Notes: generated by a model not told the origin, from the sequence alone. A DNA stretch of 64,000 bases from Cepaea nemoralis (GCA_014155875.1 JACEFZ010006309.1:124001-188000), one strand, 5' to 3'. Shown: positions 43,251 through 54,645, counted from the first letter of the stretch. Numbers and translations are program-made.

Positions 43251-43560
43251 TATCATCATAATCATCATCATCATCTTCCACTTCTGCCGTCAAGCGTCGT
43301 GGGGAGGAATAATTTGCGTTCCAGCGCCCGGTGGACGGCACTGGATAGTGTCATTCCGTGTGGTTGTACAATGTCTTTGATGTCGTCAATCCATTTTTTT
43401 CTTGGACGTCCCTCGTGGTCTCGTCGCAGATGATCTTTAATGTAAGGCCAGTGATGGTAGTTGCTAGTGTTGCATTCTAACGACATGGCCCAAACCACTT
43501 GATCTTCTATCTTTCAATAAATGTGGCACAAGGTGTTGATCCCACAGTCTGTCTGATAGT
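43245..43560 (-). mobile_element. LINE 3' end inserted in reverse within another LINE
   Basis: Minus-strand frame includes RRDHEGRPRKKWIDDIKDIV and LERKLFLPTTLDGRSGR, ending in a (GAT)n-type tail at 43249-43275. It separates the two parts of the + strand fragment 43090-43705. Confidence 0.72.
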
Positions 43561-43709
43561 AGCATTTCTTACTCGGTCTCGGGATTGTTAAGTTGGCACT
43601 AAAGATGATAAAACAAAGGAAAGTGAAATATGTTTGACATTTGAGACGTCATGAAAGTTTGGAGAGAACAATCACGAATGGGTATATGGCTGAGAAGAGA
43701 AGAAGATAG

Positions 43710-43714
43710 CTAGC

Positions 43715-43759
<45 letters not shown>
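43710..43759 (+). repeat. (TTAG)n microsatellite, tail of the minus-strand LINE
   Basis: About ten TTAG units adjoining the 3' end of the I-like LINE that reads on the minus strand; as (CTAA)n it is the likely tail. Confidence 0.85.
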
Positions 43760-44532
43760 GACAGATCATCCTCATTGCACATCGAACCATTCAGTCCATA
43801 AGTGCTCGGATGCCCTCCTCAGCAAATTCAGCACGACACCAGTTCTGTGTTGGTTAATCAATCTTCCTTGGCCTCCTGCGTAGTGTTCTTGTTTGGCAAC
43901 ACCTCTTTTAATCTGCAGTTCTCGCAGTCTGACCATGGTTGAAGAATCACAGTCATCACTTGGTTCTCGCAAAAGTCTTACTTCTCGTAGAGCATTCAGA
44001 ATGTCAGACTGGTCCATAGCGCGTCCGCCCTCCACAGTAGCCTTACCTGCGAGTTTGTCAGACAGCTCATTTCCTTGTACTCCCGCATGCCCTGGCACGA
44101 AGATGAAACTAATCTTTGCCAGCCGAGACCGCACCAGAGACAGCAACCACTCTCTTCAGATCCACCCCATCTCTATCCTCTTGAGCATACCCATTGAGTC
44201 GCTAAGGAAACATGCCCTAGTGAATGTCTGTGTCTCGAGCCATGTTATTGCTTTACTTACTGCCATGACTTCCATAGTTTGGCTACTTGTGGTCTCAGAA
44301 AAAGCACCAGAGTCCTCCTTCACAATTCTCCCTCCGGCCTGCGCAGTAAAAGCCCATGAGCTTCTCACATGTCGGACGACCGACCCATCTGTGTATATGA
44401 CAGCATCACCGTCTAACGAATTCTCGAAATCAAAGCTTGTACTTCCTCCCCCACAGCAGCCAGATTTTCTTGTCTGCATTTTCTGTCTAGTTGGATACAG
44501 ACTGAAAGAGACGTACGTAAATCTGTTGGCAC
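43760..44532 (-). pseudogene. I-like LINE, RNase H part (minus strand)
   Basis: Reads from 44532 down: VPTDLRTSLSVCIQLDRKC, VIYTDGSVVRHVRSSWAF, TMEVMAVSKAITWLETQTF, LSDSMGMLKRIEMGWI, then after a frameshift at about 44150 FIFVPGHAGVQGNELSDKL and NLLRRASEHLWT. It is a close relative of the 37532-40070 element. The upstream reverse-transcriptase part lies at 47104-48020, separated by the LTR-type element. Confidence 0.88.
44528..44532 (+). repeat. Left TSD (GGCAC) of the second LTR-type element
   Basis: The same five bases recur at 47104-47108. Confidence 0.85.
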
Positions 44533-47103
44533 TGTAACAAAACGGCCAGTGGCCCATGTCCTCATGCCTTCTTCGGGTTTGGGAACAGAGGGAAACCCCT
44601 TTCGGGAACCCTCAGTTCACTTAACCGCTCAACTCCCTGGGAGGATTACTGTACACCCGATCTTCTTTAGAGAACTGTCATCATATCTTCTTCGGGAAAA
44701 CCCAACGGCGTGCCTTGCACGGAATAAGCACTCGTGTAATTTGTTGGGCAATCACGGAATGTCTCAACAACCGTTATATCCTGAATCATGTCAAATCAAT
44801 TTAAAGGTTGGGACAGATTAGGTGCAGCATTCTTGTGGTAGAAAGGTAAGAGTGGGTTTTAATTAGTCCTACCAGATCTTGGACTACAAATCTCTGTTGT
44901 CTCGACTGGTGAGACGAATTGGCGAAAAGCCAGACAGGCCATATCGGGAGGGGGTTGACAGTTGGCCAATCCAGATAAGCATCTTATTCTTGGCATAGCC
45001 TTGGAACTAATCCGAGCAACATATTTCCCCAGATGATTTCGCTTGTTCTTGGCAGCAGATGGGCGGGTGCTATCTTTCTTCCTACGGCCTGAACTCTGCA
45101 TAGTGTCATCTTTAATCTGAATATAAACATGACATATCTACGGTATGCCGGAAGGAGGGGAGGGCTCCGTGGGGACGGGTTCCACCCATCTATATTCTGT
45201 CTTCGTGAGGCGGAAGAGGGGCTACACTGTCTTTTAGCAGACAGGGTAGCCCAGTGGACCCAATAGTTACTGGTCGTTAAGATGATGCCAGAGATATAAA
45301 TAGACCCCTTTATCTCACTGGAAAGAACCTGATCTCATCTAAACATACGTGTTATGCGAGGCACTGCCTGTGCATTGCAGCGACGGCTCAGACGAGAGCA
45401 GCGGCCGGAAGGGGTAGTATCTTCTTTCCTATTCTTGTTAGGGATAGGGAACTACACTTCGTTCCATACAGACCCACTATTATAATATTCGATAAGCGGG
45501 AAATACCGAACCGTATAAGCCAAAAGAGGCTATTCACTAGGGCACGGAAGATGGGTCCCGAGAACACTGGGTATGATCTACACGTTCCCCTTCACATATT
45601 AAAGGAGAGGGGGAAACACACATAATTACCCACACAACACCACAAGAGCTTTGTCGTGAGAAAGGCAGGGTTTGCAAGTGAGAGGGAAGCCGGGAAACGA
45701 ATGTGCCCAGTAATAATAAAGGCATGGCATGAGAGAAGGGAGTGAATCTTGTATGCAAAGAGTTCCTAGGGTAACCAACACGACCTATACAAGCTGGAGG
45801 TCTAGTCAAGCAGGGACGTAGCCAATCCAGGGGCTACCTGACACGTCAGGCCCATTCACTAAGGCCTTCTATCTATTTAATTAGGTGAGGTAAATGATAT
45901 CAGCCGGTCTCTCTGGCTGTGGGGTTACAACACTTTCTCTCTGTAATCCCGTTTATCACGCAGAGTCTCGTAGCGGAGCGAGAGCTGAGGAGGTTCGACC
46001 CCCGCTCGTGACTTGCGGGATACTGAGCCGGCCGCTCAGAAAGCAATGGCAAACTACTGAGCGTAATCTTGCCAAGAGATCAACATACAGCTGAAAGATG
46101 CTGGTGTTGACAGCTAAGTCCTGTAAAGGATATGCTAAAAAAAAAAAAAATGATATCAACTTTATTAAACGGAGGTCCATATTGGTCCTCAGGATTGCGG
46201 TACCTGAGTCAGCCAGAAAGCTCACTAATCTCTGTTCTCTCCAGGGTCCTCCTGGAAGTGAAAGGAGCAGAAGGGATCTTCAAGGCCACGAGATAGTCAC
46301 CTTAAGCCATTCTCAGGTGAACCATGGACTTTCAGGACGGCCCCAGGCCAATTACTCCAATCAATGGATAGAGGTCCGATTAGTTCTGAACGAGTGGCAT
46401 TCTTCAGTACCAGCTCAACGCAAATCACATCGTCAACATAGGAGTAGCTGACCCTATGTTCCTGGCTGGACCTACGCCTAATTCTCAGTCATAACCATCC
46501 TGGTCAGTGACAGTGAAAGGCACATACCCATTCCCCATTCACGAACTGTTCCCCTTGTATCAATTCCTACCTAACATCGTGCCAAGTGATACCATGGGGC
46601 TTCGAAGAACAATATACTGAATATGTAGAGAGGTCCACTCAAACCTGGAAGCCTGGTTCTACAGCGACCTGTTGTTCGCACAACCTACCAGGAAGGAAGG
46701 AACTGAAGGCATACTCGGTGAGGTGGATGTGGACTGACATGACAGTGTCGTAATCTTGGGTCTATGATGAACCTAATTAGGATGCTCTATGTCTGGACGA
46801 GATTTACCTCTGCAGTTTGTTTGTAGATGCTTATCTGTTTTAACTGCCTTGATATTTTCCTGTGCTGTCCTGTATTAAGTTATTAAATTGAAGTTATCGT
46901 TTACTCTGACGATCACAATGTTATATGTTGTCAGCCAGAAAGACACCTCAGGGTGTAGGCCCCGAGGTCAAAAGATAGAGTGACAGTGAGTCCGGGGAAC
47001 GGAGGAGGGTTGGCAGGCAAAGACCTATCCCAGCCATGGCTAAAGAATAATATTGAAGCATTGTGACAAGAGGTATTTGGGACCCTCCACGTAACTTGTT
47101 ACA
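44533..47103. mobile_element. Second LTR-type element, 2571 bp including a SINE, 5-bp TSD
   Basis: Termini TGTAACAA...TTGTTACA are perfect 8-bp inverted repeats (TG...CA) between GGCAC copies at 44528-44532 and 47104-47108. It splits one LINE frame exactly between reverse-transcriptase C-terminus and RNase H. A TATA-like TATAAATA lies at 45295-45302. No gag or pol coding sequence was recognised, so it is probably a solo LTR of about 2.3 kb, excluding the 245-bp SINE. Its start (TGTAACAAAACGGCC) resembles that of the element at 40216 (TGTGACGAAACGGCA), so the two may be related. Confidence 0.87.
45903..46147 (+). mobile_element. SINE family 1, full-length young copy with 11-bp TSD
   Basis: Flanked by AAATGATATCA at 45892-45902 and 46148-46158. 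Complete: head GCCGGTCTCTCTGGC, GTAATCCCG, B box GGTTCGACCCC, core CAGAAAGCAATGGCAAACTA, tail block GGTGTTGACAGCTAAGTCCT and GTAAAGGATATGC, and A-tail. It is the innermost of a three-level nest. Confidence 0.95.
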
Positions 47104-48020
47104 GGCACTTGTACCCACTCCTCGCCAGGTTCTAATTCCTCAAATGAACATACATGTTGAAGAATGTCCTCGGCTTGACACATCCACAACCTTTCTCTTT
47201 TTAACCTACTGCCCTTCACCTTCCTAATTTCACTATGCAGTGGATGTTGTGTGTTTGCGTTAACTCTGAGATAGGCACGTGCTCTGCAAATTTGTATTCT
47301 GTCTTCAATGGTTGGAAAATCAAGAATGTAGCGCATCGCCCTGCATGCTGTATCTCTTGTACATCCAAGAATAATACGCATAGCTTCGTTCTGTATCCTT
47401 TCCATCCTTTCTATCTGCTTACGGCTGATAGTCAGGAGAGCCATCGCATACTCAAACACAGACATGACCAGCACCTCGTATAGAAGACATAGATGGCGCT
47501 GCCCACAGTTTGCTGCCGACATCACCCTGCTTGGCCTTTGTTATTACGTGGTCTATATGCTCGATATAAGCAAGGCTTCGATCAAAACGTATCCCCAAGT
47601 AGTTCATTGCCTGCGTTCTTTCCACAGTCTCTGAACACAGCTTTACAGTTGGTATTGGAGTGTTGACAATATGATTATTCAAAGAGAGCCATGTAACTGT
47701 TGCCTTTGTTGGGTTGACCATAGCCCCAGCTCAGTGTTTTTGTCTCAACCATACCACGTGACCTAGCTATCCAAGTATTTACATCTCTGCCTGCTCCTTG
47801 TTCTCGGCAGCTCAATCTTGGCAGCTGTCACCAAATTCTCCCATTTATTTCTTCTCGTAACGTGTCCAAAGTACTTATGCGATTAAGTTCGGTTTGTAGT
47901 TCCGCAGCAGCCTGATCTCTATCCTTACCCTGACGATACACTAAAACATCATCAGCATATGACAATGTCCTCCCTGGTCCCGTGATCTGCTCGCTGGTGA
48001 TTCTCACAGTGTAGGCTAAA
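47104..48020 (-). pseudogene. I-like LINE, reverse-transcriptase part (minus strand)
   Basis: From 48020 down: AYTVRITSEQITGPGRTLS, catalytic YADDVLVYRQ, a 130-base foreign insert (47740-47870), NPTKATVTWLSLNNHIV, YLGIRFDRSLAYIEHIDHV, a frameshift at about 47520, RIQNEAMRIILGCTRDTA and WVQVPV. It is truncated at 48020, where a + strand LINE end begins. The remainder of the protein follows at 43760-44532. Confidence 0.87.
47740..47870 (-). mobile_element. RTE-like LINE 3' fragment within the I-like LINE
   Basis: On the minus strand it is nearly the same as 51798-51920 (CGTTATGAGAAGAAATAAAT ... GGTCACGTGGTATGGT). About 130 bases only. Confidence 0.75.
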
Positions 48021-48235
48021 GAAAAGAAGAAGAAGAGGAAGACCAAAGAGAAGATGGGTGCAGGATGTGGCAGAAGATCTCCAGATGGGTGTATCGGACG
48101 CCGGACTTCTTCATTATGCCCGAGAAGTTTTCAAGAGGGTTGTTACGGGAGCGATGTTCCGCACAGGACATGCTACTGAATGAATGAATGAATGAATGAA
48201 TGAATGAATTAATTAATTAATTAATTAATGATAGG
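48021..48235 (+). mobile_element. RTE-like LINE 3' end with (GAAT)n and (TTAA)n tail
   Basis: Frame RGRPKRRWVQDVAEDLQMGV ... FKRVVTGAMFRTGHATE, stop, then GAATGAATGAAT and TTAATTAATTAA at 48175-48230. The same ending is found in the fragment within the minisatellite at 14545-14612. Confidence 0.8.
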
Positions 48236-48354
48236 TATTGTAAGAAGACAACGGATTATAATCATATGCTAGAATACGTATTCTTATACCCAATAAATTT
48301 CCACTTCACAAGGTGAAAAATGGTCACTTACTTTATTTTACCACATACTACACG

Positions 48355-48540
48355 AGAGCAGCTGCAGCACAGTAGCTTGACGCTGGCCTTGCGACTATAT
48401 GGTCATGGGTTCTAATTAGTAATTAGCATTGAGGCGGGTTTTACAAATTGACCTGGATCAAACCTCGCAGATCAATCCCGCCTAAAATGGGCATCAGGAA
48501 ATGTGGTGGGAAATAAATTATCAGACGTGATACTGACCAT
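48355..48540 (+). mobile_element. Possible fourth SINE family (tRNA-like head)
   Basis: GCACAGTAGCTTGACGCTGG ... GGTCATGGGTTCTAATTAG has A- and B-box-like spacing. No second copy was aligned with certainty. Confidence 0.35.
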
Positions 48541-48604
48541 ATGACCCACCAAGTGCCGGCTGCTCTATACAAGTCTGGGTCTGGCACCATATGCCCTATG
48601 TGCC

Positions 48605-48950
48605 GTAAGACGTATAAGAGTGTCTTTTACCTGTACTGTGTCTTTTACCTGTACTGTGTCTTTTACCTGTACTGCCTCTTTTACCTTTACGCTGTCTTTT
48701 ACCTCTACTCTGTCTTTTATCTGTACGGTGTCTTTTACCTGTACTGTGTCCTTTACCTGTACTGTGTCCTTTACCTGTAAAGTGTCCTTTACCTGTACTG
48801 TGTCCTTTACCTGTACTGTGTCCTTTACCTGTAAAGTGTCCTTTACTTGTACTGTGTCCTTTACCTGTACTGTGTCCTTTACCTGTACTGTGTCCTTTAC
48901 CTGTACTGTATCTTGTACCTGTACTGTGTCTTGTACCTTGCCATACGGCG
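48605..48950 (+). repeat. 18-bp minisatellite, array 1, about 19 units
   Basis: Units TGTCCTTTACCTGTACTG, some TGTCTTTTACCTGTACTG. The period divides by three, so frames on both strands stay open (FTCTVS repeats) without coding meaning. The same unit forms array 2 at 50668-51235. Confidence 0.95.
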
Positions 48951-50583
48951 CACGTCAAAAATAGAGATTTAGGAAGAACTGAAATTACAAGTGCGGCACG
49001 GACAATGAACGTACACGTGTGGATATTGGAAACGGGACGTCATAGGGGACAGACGGAAACCACGGAGGAAAGAAGGAAGGCACAGAGTCACCAGCGGGAC
49101 AAGAGCTTGAGATGCGAATGACGAAAGGGAGTGAACGTTCAAAGAATATAAGGAAAAGAGGAATGCAAGAAGAAGCAGAGATGAAATGAGGACGGAAAGA
49201 GATTTGGCACAGAACACAGACAGAAGAAGAGAATAAAATAAGAGTCACCGAAAGGTCATCCAACGAATAACGTAACAAGCTTCAATGATGGCGTGAGTAA
49301 ATAGATGTAAAGGTTCTCTAAAATATAGTACAATTAGAAATATTAATATTGAACTGTCAACTGGACGAGATGATATGACAGGCGACATGTTTTCTTTAAT
49401 TTAGAATGGTTAGTACGGCAGTGTGAGCAGGGATGACGAACTGTGTGATGGTATGATTTCTACCTGCAGGTCATTTGTCTCACAAGATGTTGCCCGAAAA
49501 TAAATCCTAGGCTAGAGATTGAAAACCTATGTCAGTGTCATTTATCACGGTTTCGCAGTTAAGTTGCAGAGTTCGAATTGAATTCTTTATTTGTTAAAAG
49601 AATAGTTCTAGACAATCGAAGCCAAGCTTTGCCAAGGAGGAACAGTTAGAGATAATATACAAGTATATAATACTTGGCATATATGGAGGCTACGGTCCGG
49701 GCATGAACGGAATCCAAGTATTAACAATACATCATTGTCTACGTTTAACGACAGCATGATATTCTCGGTGGAGGATTAACCCAGGACATATGTGACGATG
49801 GTAACGGTGGGTGAACATCAGTTATGCTAAACGAAAGCCTGCTCAGATCGCATTATATTTAGATTTCATGGTGAAATTCTTAATAAGGAGGTATGGCAGT
49901 GTTGCCGGATTGTTAGAAGGATAGCTGTGCCGTTGGAGGAAGAGGTTAGCCGTTCCTACGAACAGGACAGGGATGTACTTACAGTACTATTTTTATATGC
50001 ATACGTACATTTCTTTTGGAGCATTTATACAACGATATCAGGACCAGTGAATGTACACAGAATTAATTTTTACCAGTTAACTAGATGTCTTGCTTGTGCA
50101 GTATCTCAACGGATAACACTGAAGGAACATTATAATACGCCAGATGGATATTGATAGGATTCTTCGGGCAGAAATTTCATACAGGATTAGATCCAATATC
50201 TGTCGCTGTCATGAGACAGAGTTAACGTCGAAAACTGGCAATCGTGGCCAGGGAACTGGTAACCCGTAATATTATATGGTGATTTAACGAACACTAATTG
50301 CATAGTGTACAGACATTTTTCATTCCAGAAGGCAGATTATTTGTCTTCTAGCTAACGCCTACAGACGAGTGAACCTGACAGCAGCCAATACCTGAAGAAG
50401 CGTATCTTGACGGCGGAAGAACGACACCAACGTTACAGGGAGCAGATACACTTGACGGAGGCCATTATTTGAAGGAAAGTCCGAGCATCCAGAGATCACT
50501 ACGAGCAAGATCAGGACCAGATACATAAGGTTGTAATCCTTTTAGATTATCTTTGTAACGTGATATATACCACGCATATTAAT
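48951..50583. other. Spacer between the two 18-bp arrays
   Basis: Contains two segments, 49260-49316 and 49651-49680, that recur joined together at 50584-50670. No gene or known element was recognised. Confidence 0.5.
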
Positions 50584-50670
50584 CCAACGAATAACGTAAC
50601 AAGCTTCAATGATGGCGTGAGTAAATAGATGTAAAGGTTCGATAATATAGAAGTATATAATACTTGGCAT
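50584..50670 (+). repeat. Composite duplication of 49260-49316 and 49651-49680
   Basis: 50584-50640 equals 49260-49316 (57 bases, starting CCAACGAATAACGTAACAAG). 50641-50670 matches 49651-49680 at 29 of 30 bases (GATAATATAGAAGTATATAA...). The 334 bases between them are missing in this copy. Confidence 0.9.
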
Positions 50671-51235
50671 ACCTGTACTGTGTCTTTTACCTGTACTGTG
50701 TCTTTTACCTGTACTGTGTCTTTTACCTGTACTTGACCATTACCTGTACTGTGTCCTTTACCTGTACTGTGTCCTTTACATGTACGGTGTCTTTTACCTG
50801 TACTGTGTCCTTTACATGTACGGTGTCTTTTACCTGTACTGTGTCTTTTACCTGTACTGTGACTATTACCTGTACTGTGTCCTTTACCTGTACTGTGTCC
50901 TTTACCTGTACTGTGTCCTTTACCTGTACCGTGTCCTTTACCTGTACTGTGTCCTTTACTTGTACCATAGCCTTTACTTGTACTGTATCCTTTACTTTTA
51001 CCGTATCCTTTACTTGTACTGTATCCTTTACTTGTACCGTATCCTTTACTTGTACTGTATCCTTTACTTTTACTGTATCCTTTACTTGTACCGTATCCTT
51101 TACTTGTACTGTACCCTTTACTTGTAATGCATCCTTTACCTGTACCGTATCCTCAACCAGTATTGTAACATGTACTTGTACTGTATCCGTTACTTGTAAT
51201 GTATCTTTTATGTGTACTGTATTCTTTAGTCTCCG
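50668..51235 (+). repeat. 18-bp minisatellite, array 2, about 31 units
   Basis: Same unit as array 1 but more diverged toward its right end (TACTTGTACCGTATCC variants). Confidence 0.95.
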
Positions 51236-51477
51236 TGGCAATGGCGTTGCGAATGCGACTCGTAAAGCCGCTTACCTGAGTTCGAAACACAGGAGCAACC
51301 AATCTGGCATCAGACCATGTCGCGCTGGTTTTAACGTGTTGGTATGTGAGCCGGTCTTTCAGAAATCTATGGCAAACTACTGAACGTAAAAACTTGCCAA
51401 GACATCACCAACGGCAGTAAAACTTGGTGTTAACTGCAACATTCTGTAAATGACATGAAACGTGTACAAAAGAAATC
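51232..51477 (+). mobile_element. SINE family 1, variant head, 8-bp TSD
   Basis: CTTTAGTC at 51224-51231 and 51478-51485 flanks it. The head is TCCGTGGCAATGGCGTTGCG with GAGTTCGAAACAC as B box, different from the GCCGGTCTCT head of other copies. The core and tail are shared. So the same body is used with at least two heads. Confidence 0.85.
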
Positions 51478-51499
51478 CTTTAGTCCTACTGTATATGTT

Positions 51500-52060
51500 A
51501 CTTATACTGTATCATTTGCCAAATGCAAACATACAGACCAATAAAATGATGTTGTTTTTAACGAGAAAGAAGGTGTTGAGATGCCATATAGAACCTCTGC
51601 TTTTGTATGGATGTGAAGCGTGGACAATGAGCAGTCAAGCTGAAAAACATCTGATGACTGTGGAAATGTGGTTTCTGAGAAAAATGCAAAGAATACCATG
51701 GACAGACAGAAAAACCAATGACCAAGTCCTACAAGAAACTAATGAGAACCGTAAACTGATTAGAGAAATTAGACGTAGACAGTCACAATTTTTTGGATAC
51801 GTTATGAGAAGAAATAAATGGGAGAACTTGGTGGCAGCTGCCAAGGTCGAGGGGGAGAGAACAAGGAGCAGGCAGAGAAGTAAATACCTGGGCGGCTAGG
51901 TCACGTGGTATGGTCGAGACAAAAACACTGAGCTGATCCAGGACTCTGGTGATCGAGTGAGATGGCGAAAGATGACCACCTACGTGTATCGGCATGGTAC
52001 ATGATATCGATGCTATGTTGACTTGTTTGATGGTTCCTGCATGGGTCAGCGTGGTAGTTA
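51500..52060 (+). pseudogene. RTE-like LINE C-terminal fragment
   Basis: TRKKVLRCHIEPLLLYGCEA WTMSSQAEKHLMTVEMWFLR ... RRRQSQFFGYVMRRNKWENL, stop at 51897-51899, then decayed terminal sequence with GATCCAGGACTCTGGTGATC. Related ends are at 53455-53640, 52575-52680 (minus), 55720-55795 and 57170-57560 (minus). Confidence 0.82.
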
Positions 52061-52284
52061 GTAATCGTCCGATCACTGAGCAATGAGCTGGCGGGAAATA
52101 CCACGAAACAAATAAATAACACGATGACCCTAGTATGGCGATATATCGCCCTTCTGTCCAAATGGGGGTCATGTGTGGCAATATATTATCCTTCGTCACT
52201 GGATCACTTAAGGTGTATAAATGTATCACAGACTTGCATAGTAACACTTAGCACTATAGAAGCACTGGATATCCCAGTACAGAA

Positions 52285-52480
52285 TCTATCAGGTCATACC
52301 CACAGCATGACACCATGGTTTGGCTGAAGCAACAGGAGTTCAACACGCTTTACTTAGTTACAATACTACAGAAGCTGTAGAAGTCCTTGTATAGAATCTA
52401 TTAGGTCATACCCACAACATGACGCCATGGTTTCGCTGAAGCAATAGGAGCTCAACACACTTCCCAATAAGCACAGAATA
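52285..52480 (+). repeat. Two-copy tandem repeat of about 120 bp
   Basis: AGAATCTATCAGGTCATACC and AGAATCTATTAGGTCATACC begin two copies, each with ACATGACACCATGGTTT or its variant, at about 52282 and 52397. Confidence 0.78.
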
Positions 52481-52574
52481 TAGATGTCTAGTTGGTCATC
52501 CGCCGAAGTACACTTTTTCCTGAAGCTACATGCTGTCGTCACTTGGAGGTGACATATTTGAATCCCAGCAGGTA

Positions 52575-52680
52575 ACTATCATCACCATATGCCACACCGG
52601 TAAGCGTGGGCGGTCATGTTTCGCCATCTTACACGATCACCAGAGTCGTGGATGAGCTCTGTGTTCTTGTCGGTAACTAC
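52575..52680 (-). mobile_element. RTE-like LINE 3' terminal fragment, reverse
   Basis: CACGATCACCAGAGTCGTGG ATGAGCTCTGTGTTCTTGTC is the reverse of the segment at 51925-51960. Confidence 0.65.
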
Positions 52681-52937
52681 AGCTTTCAATTTTTATGTTG
52701 TCTTTTGCATTCTATAATTCCTACTTCAATCTTCATCTTTTATGGGCGTCAAACAATACAGATGTGTTTATGTATGAATTACAAATCAGGTCCACTCTTA
52801 TTCTGAGCGTTTCCTTCTTCCTAATCCGAGTGTTTGAGACATGCGTAGTTTAGTGTTTATACTAATGTCAGTAGTATAATGTAATTCTTTCAGCCTGATT
52901 GCTAGCAAGTATGCAACATAACTAATTCCGCAACGAC

Positions 52938-53210
52938 AATGTCAGTGATTCAATGTATCTCCTCTGCCACAATACTATCAGTGATTCAATGTATCTCCTC
53001 TGTCACAATAATATCAGTGATTCAATGTATCTCCTCTGTCACAATAATATCAGTGATTCAATGTATCTCCTCTGTCACAATAATATCAGCGATTCAATGT
53101 ATCTCCTCTGTCACAATAATATCAGTGATTCAATGTATCTCCTCTGTCACAATAATATCAGTGATTCAGTGTATCTTCTCTGTCACAATAATATCGATAA
53201 TACAACTTAG
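52938..53210 (+). repeat. 36-bp minisatellite, about 7.5 units
   Basis: Units ATCAGTGATTCAATGTATCT plus CCTCTGTCACAATAAT. Further to the right (to 53840) looser phrases (AATGATACAACTAAACTCTT TCAGT) form an older, degenerate repeat. Confidence 0.93.
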
Positions 53211-53454
53211 CTCCTCCAGTTCCAGTGATATAATGATACAACTAAACTATTTCAGTCTTATTAGTTTAATGATACGACTTCGGTCTGCAAGTTACATTAG
53301 TATTACTGATAAAACAGTCTCATTAGTATTAATTGTACACCTAAACTCTTTCAGTCACATGAATATTAATGATACAACTAAATTCTTTCAGTCCTATTAG
53401 TTTTAATGATACTGTATACTTTAGTTCCATTAGAATTAATGATACACCTAAACT

Positions 53455-53640
53455 CTGGCAAGATCGAAGGGAACAGACCAAGGGGAAGACCGAGAAGTAA
53501 ATACCTGGATGGCTTGGCTACATAGCATGGTCGAGACAGGAACACTGAGCTGATCCACGACTCTGGTGATCGAGTGAAATGGCGAGTCATGACCGGCAAC
53601 GCTTTCCGGCATGGCACATGATGGATTGATTGATCGAAAC
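53455..53640 (+). mobile_element. RTE-like LINE 3' terminal fragment
   Basis: Frame pieces RPRGRPRSKYLDGLAT, then RDRNTELIHDSGDRVKWR and a TGATTGATTG end. It interrupts the degenerate repeat described at 52938. Confidence 0.72.
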
Positions 53641-54140
53641 TCTTTCAGTCACATTAGTATTATTGATGCATCTACACTCTTTCAGTCGCATTATATTAAT
53701 GATACATCTAAATTCCTTTAGTCCAATTCGTATTTATGATACATCTAAACTCTTTCAATGCCAAATAATATCAATATTACCACTTTAAACTTCCAGTCTC
53801 AGTACTATCAATGATACAATTAAACTCTTTCAGTGTTAATAGTAAATAAACAAACGAAAAAACACAACACCCGTGTGTATTGTTTGGCGCTCAGTGAAGT
53901 GAAAAGAAGGAAGTAGAGACTAGTGGACGCAATATACAACATCAACATTTTGAGCTATAGTTACCGACAGGGATTCGAATCTGTCACTTCCAAATGACGA
54001 CGGCGCCTCGCCGATGCATGACCACATACATTTCAGTGCCTTTAGTGTATGTGATGAAATTGTGGCGTTAGGATACCTATGACGTCAGGCACACACACTG
54101 GGAAAGCTCTCTCTCATAGAATGTCCGATCACATACAAAG
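53641..54140. other. Degenerate repeat then unrecognised sequence
   Basis: To about 53840 it continues the loose TTTCAGTC.CATTA..AATGATAC repeat. From there nothing is recognised. Confidence 0.4.
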
Positions 54141-54151
54141 AAATGAAGGTC

Positions 54152-54371
54152 CTTTTTTTTAGTTGCATTTCCTTCACAGGACGTAGCAGTCAACCCCAAC
54201 ACTTTGGCTTTTTTGCAATTCCTGGGCAAGTGTTAGATTCAGTAGTTTGCCATTGCTTTCTGAACGACCGGCACCTATACATTTTCGAAAAAAACCAGCA
54301 CCGCTGTGTTTCGAACCCTGGTATAAGGGATTACGAATCGCGTGCGTAACAATTTCGCCACGGAGGACGAT
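54152..54371 (-). mobile_element. SINE family 1, reverse, 10-bp TSD
   Basis: Flanked by AATGAAGGTC at 54142-54151 and (A)AATGAAGGTC ending 54382. T-run, reversed tail block (CCTTCACAGGACGTAGCAGT), core (CAGTAGTTTGCCATTGCTTT) and a head ending ATTTCGCCACGGAGG. The head is the variant seen at 51232. Confidence 0.9.
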
Positions 54372-54384
54372 AAATGAAGGTCAG

Positions 54385-54645
54385 CATGGCGAAATGGGCA
54401 AAAGCGCTCATTTTTAAACTTTTGGAGTGCTGATGTCGAAGTAGCGGGTTGAACTCCTACACCGGTCAGTAGGACTAAAATGTTGACTTCTCGTCCTTGA
54501 CTTGGGGACGTAAATTACAAGTACCTCAGAAGTCAGAAAGGCGAGGGACGCTAGTAGTAGGGAAAACTAATCCACACGCAAATTAGTCCAGTGCACTAGA
54601 AATGGTAGCGCGTGTATGGACTATGCGTTGTGTAGAAATATCCTT
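54385..54645 (+). mobile_element. SINE family 3
   Basis: ATGGCGAAATGGGCAAAAGC and GCGGGTTGAACTCC form a tRNA-like head. The body has GTCCTTGACTTGGGGACGTA and ACTAATCCACACGC. A reversed copy is at 60722-60972. Confidence 0.7.

Noticed and set aside
48596..51383. FTCTVS / CVFYLY repeat proteins
   Set aside because: Frames of an 18-bp minisatellite; open in several frames on both strands.
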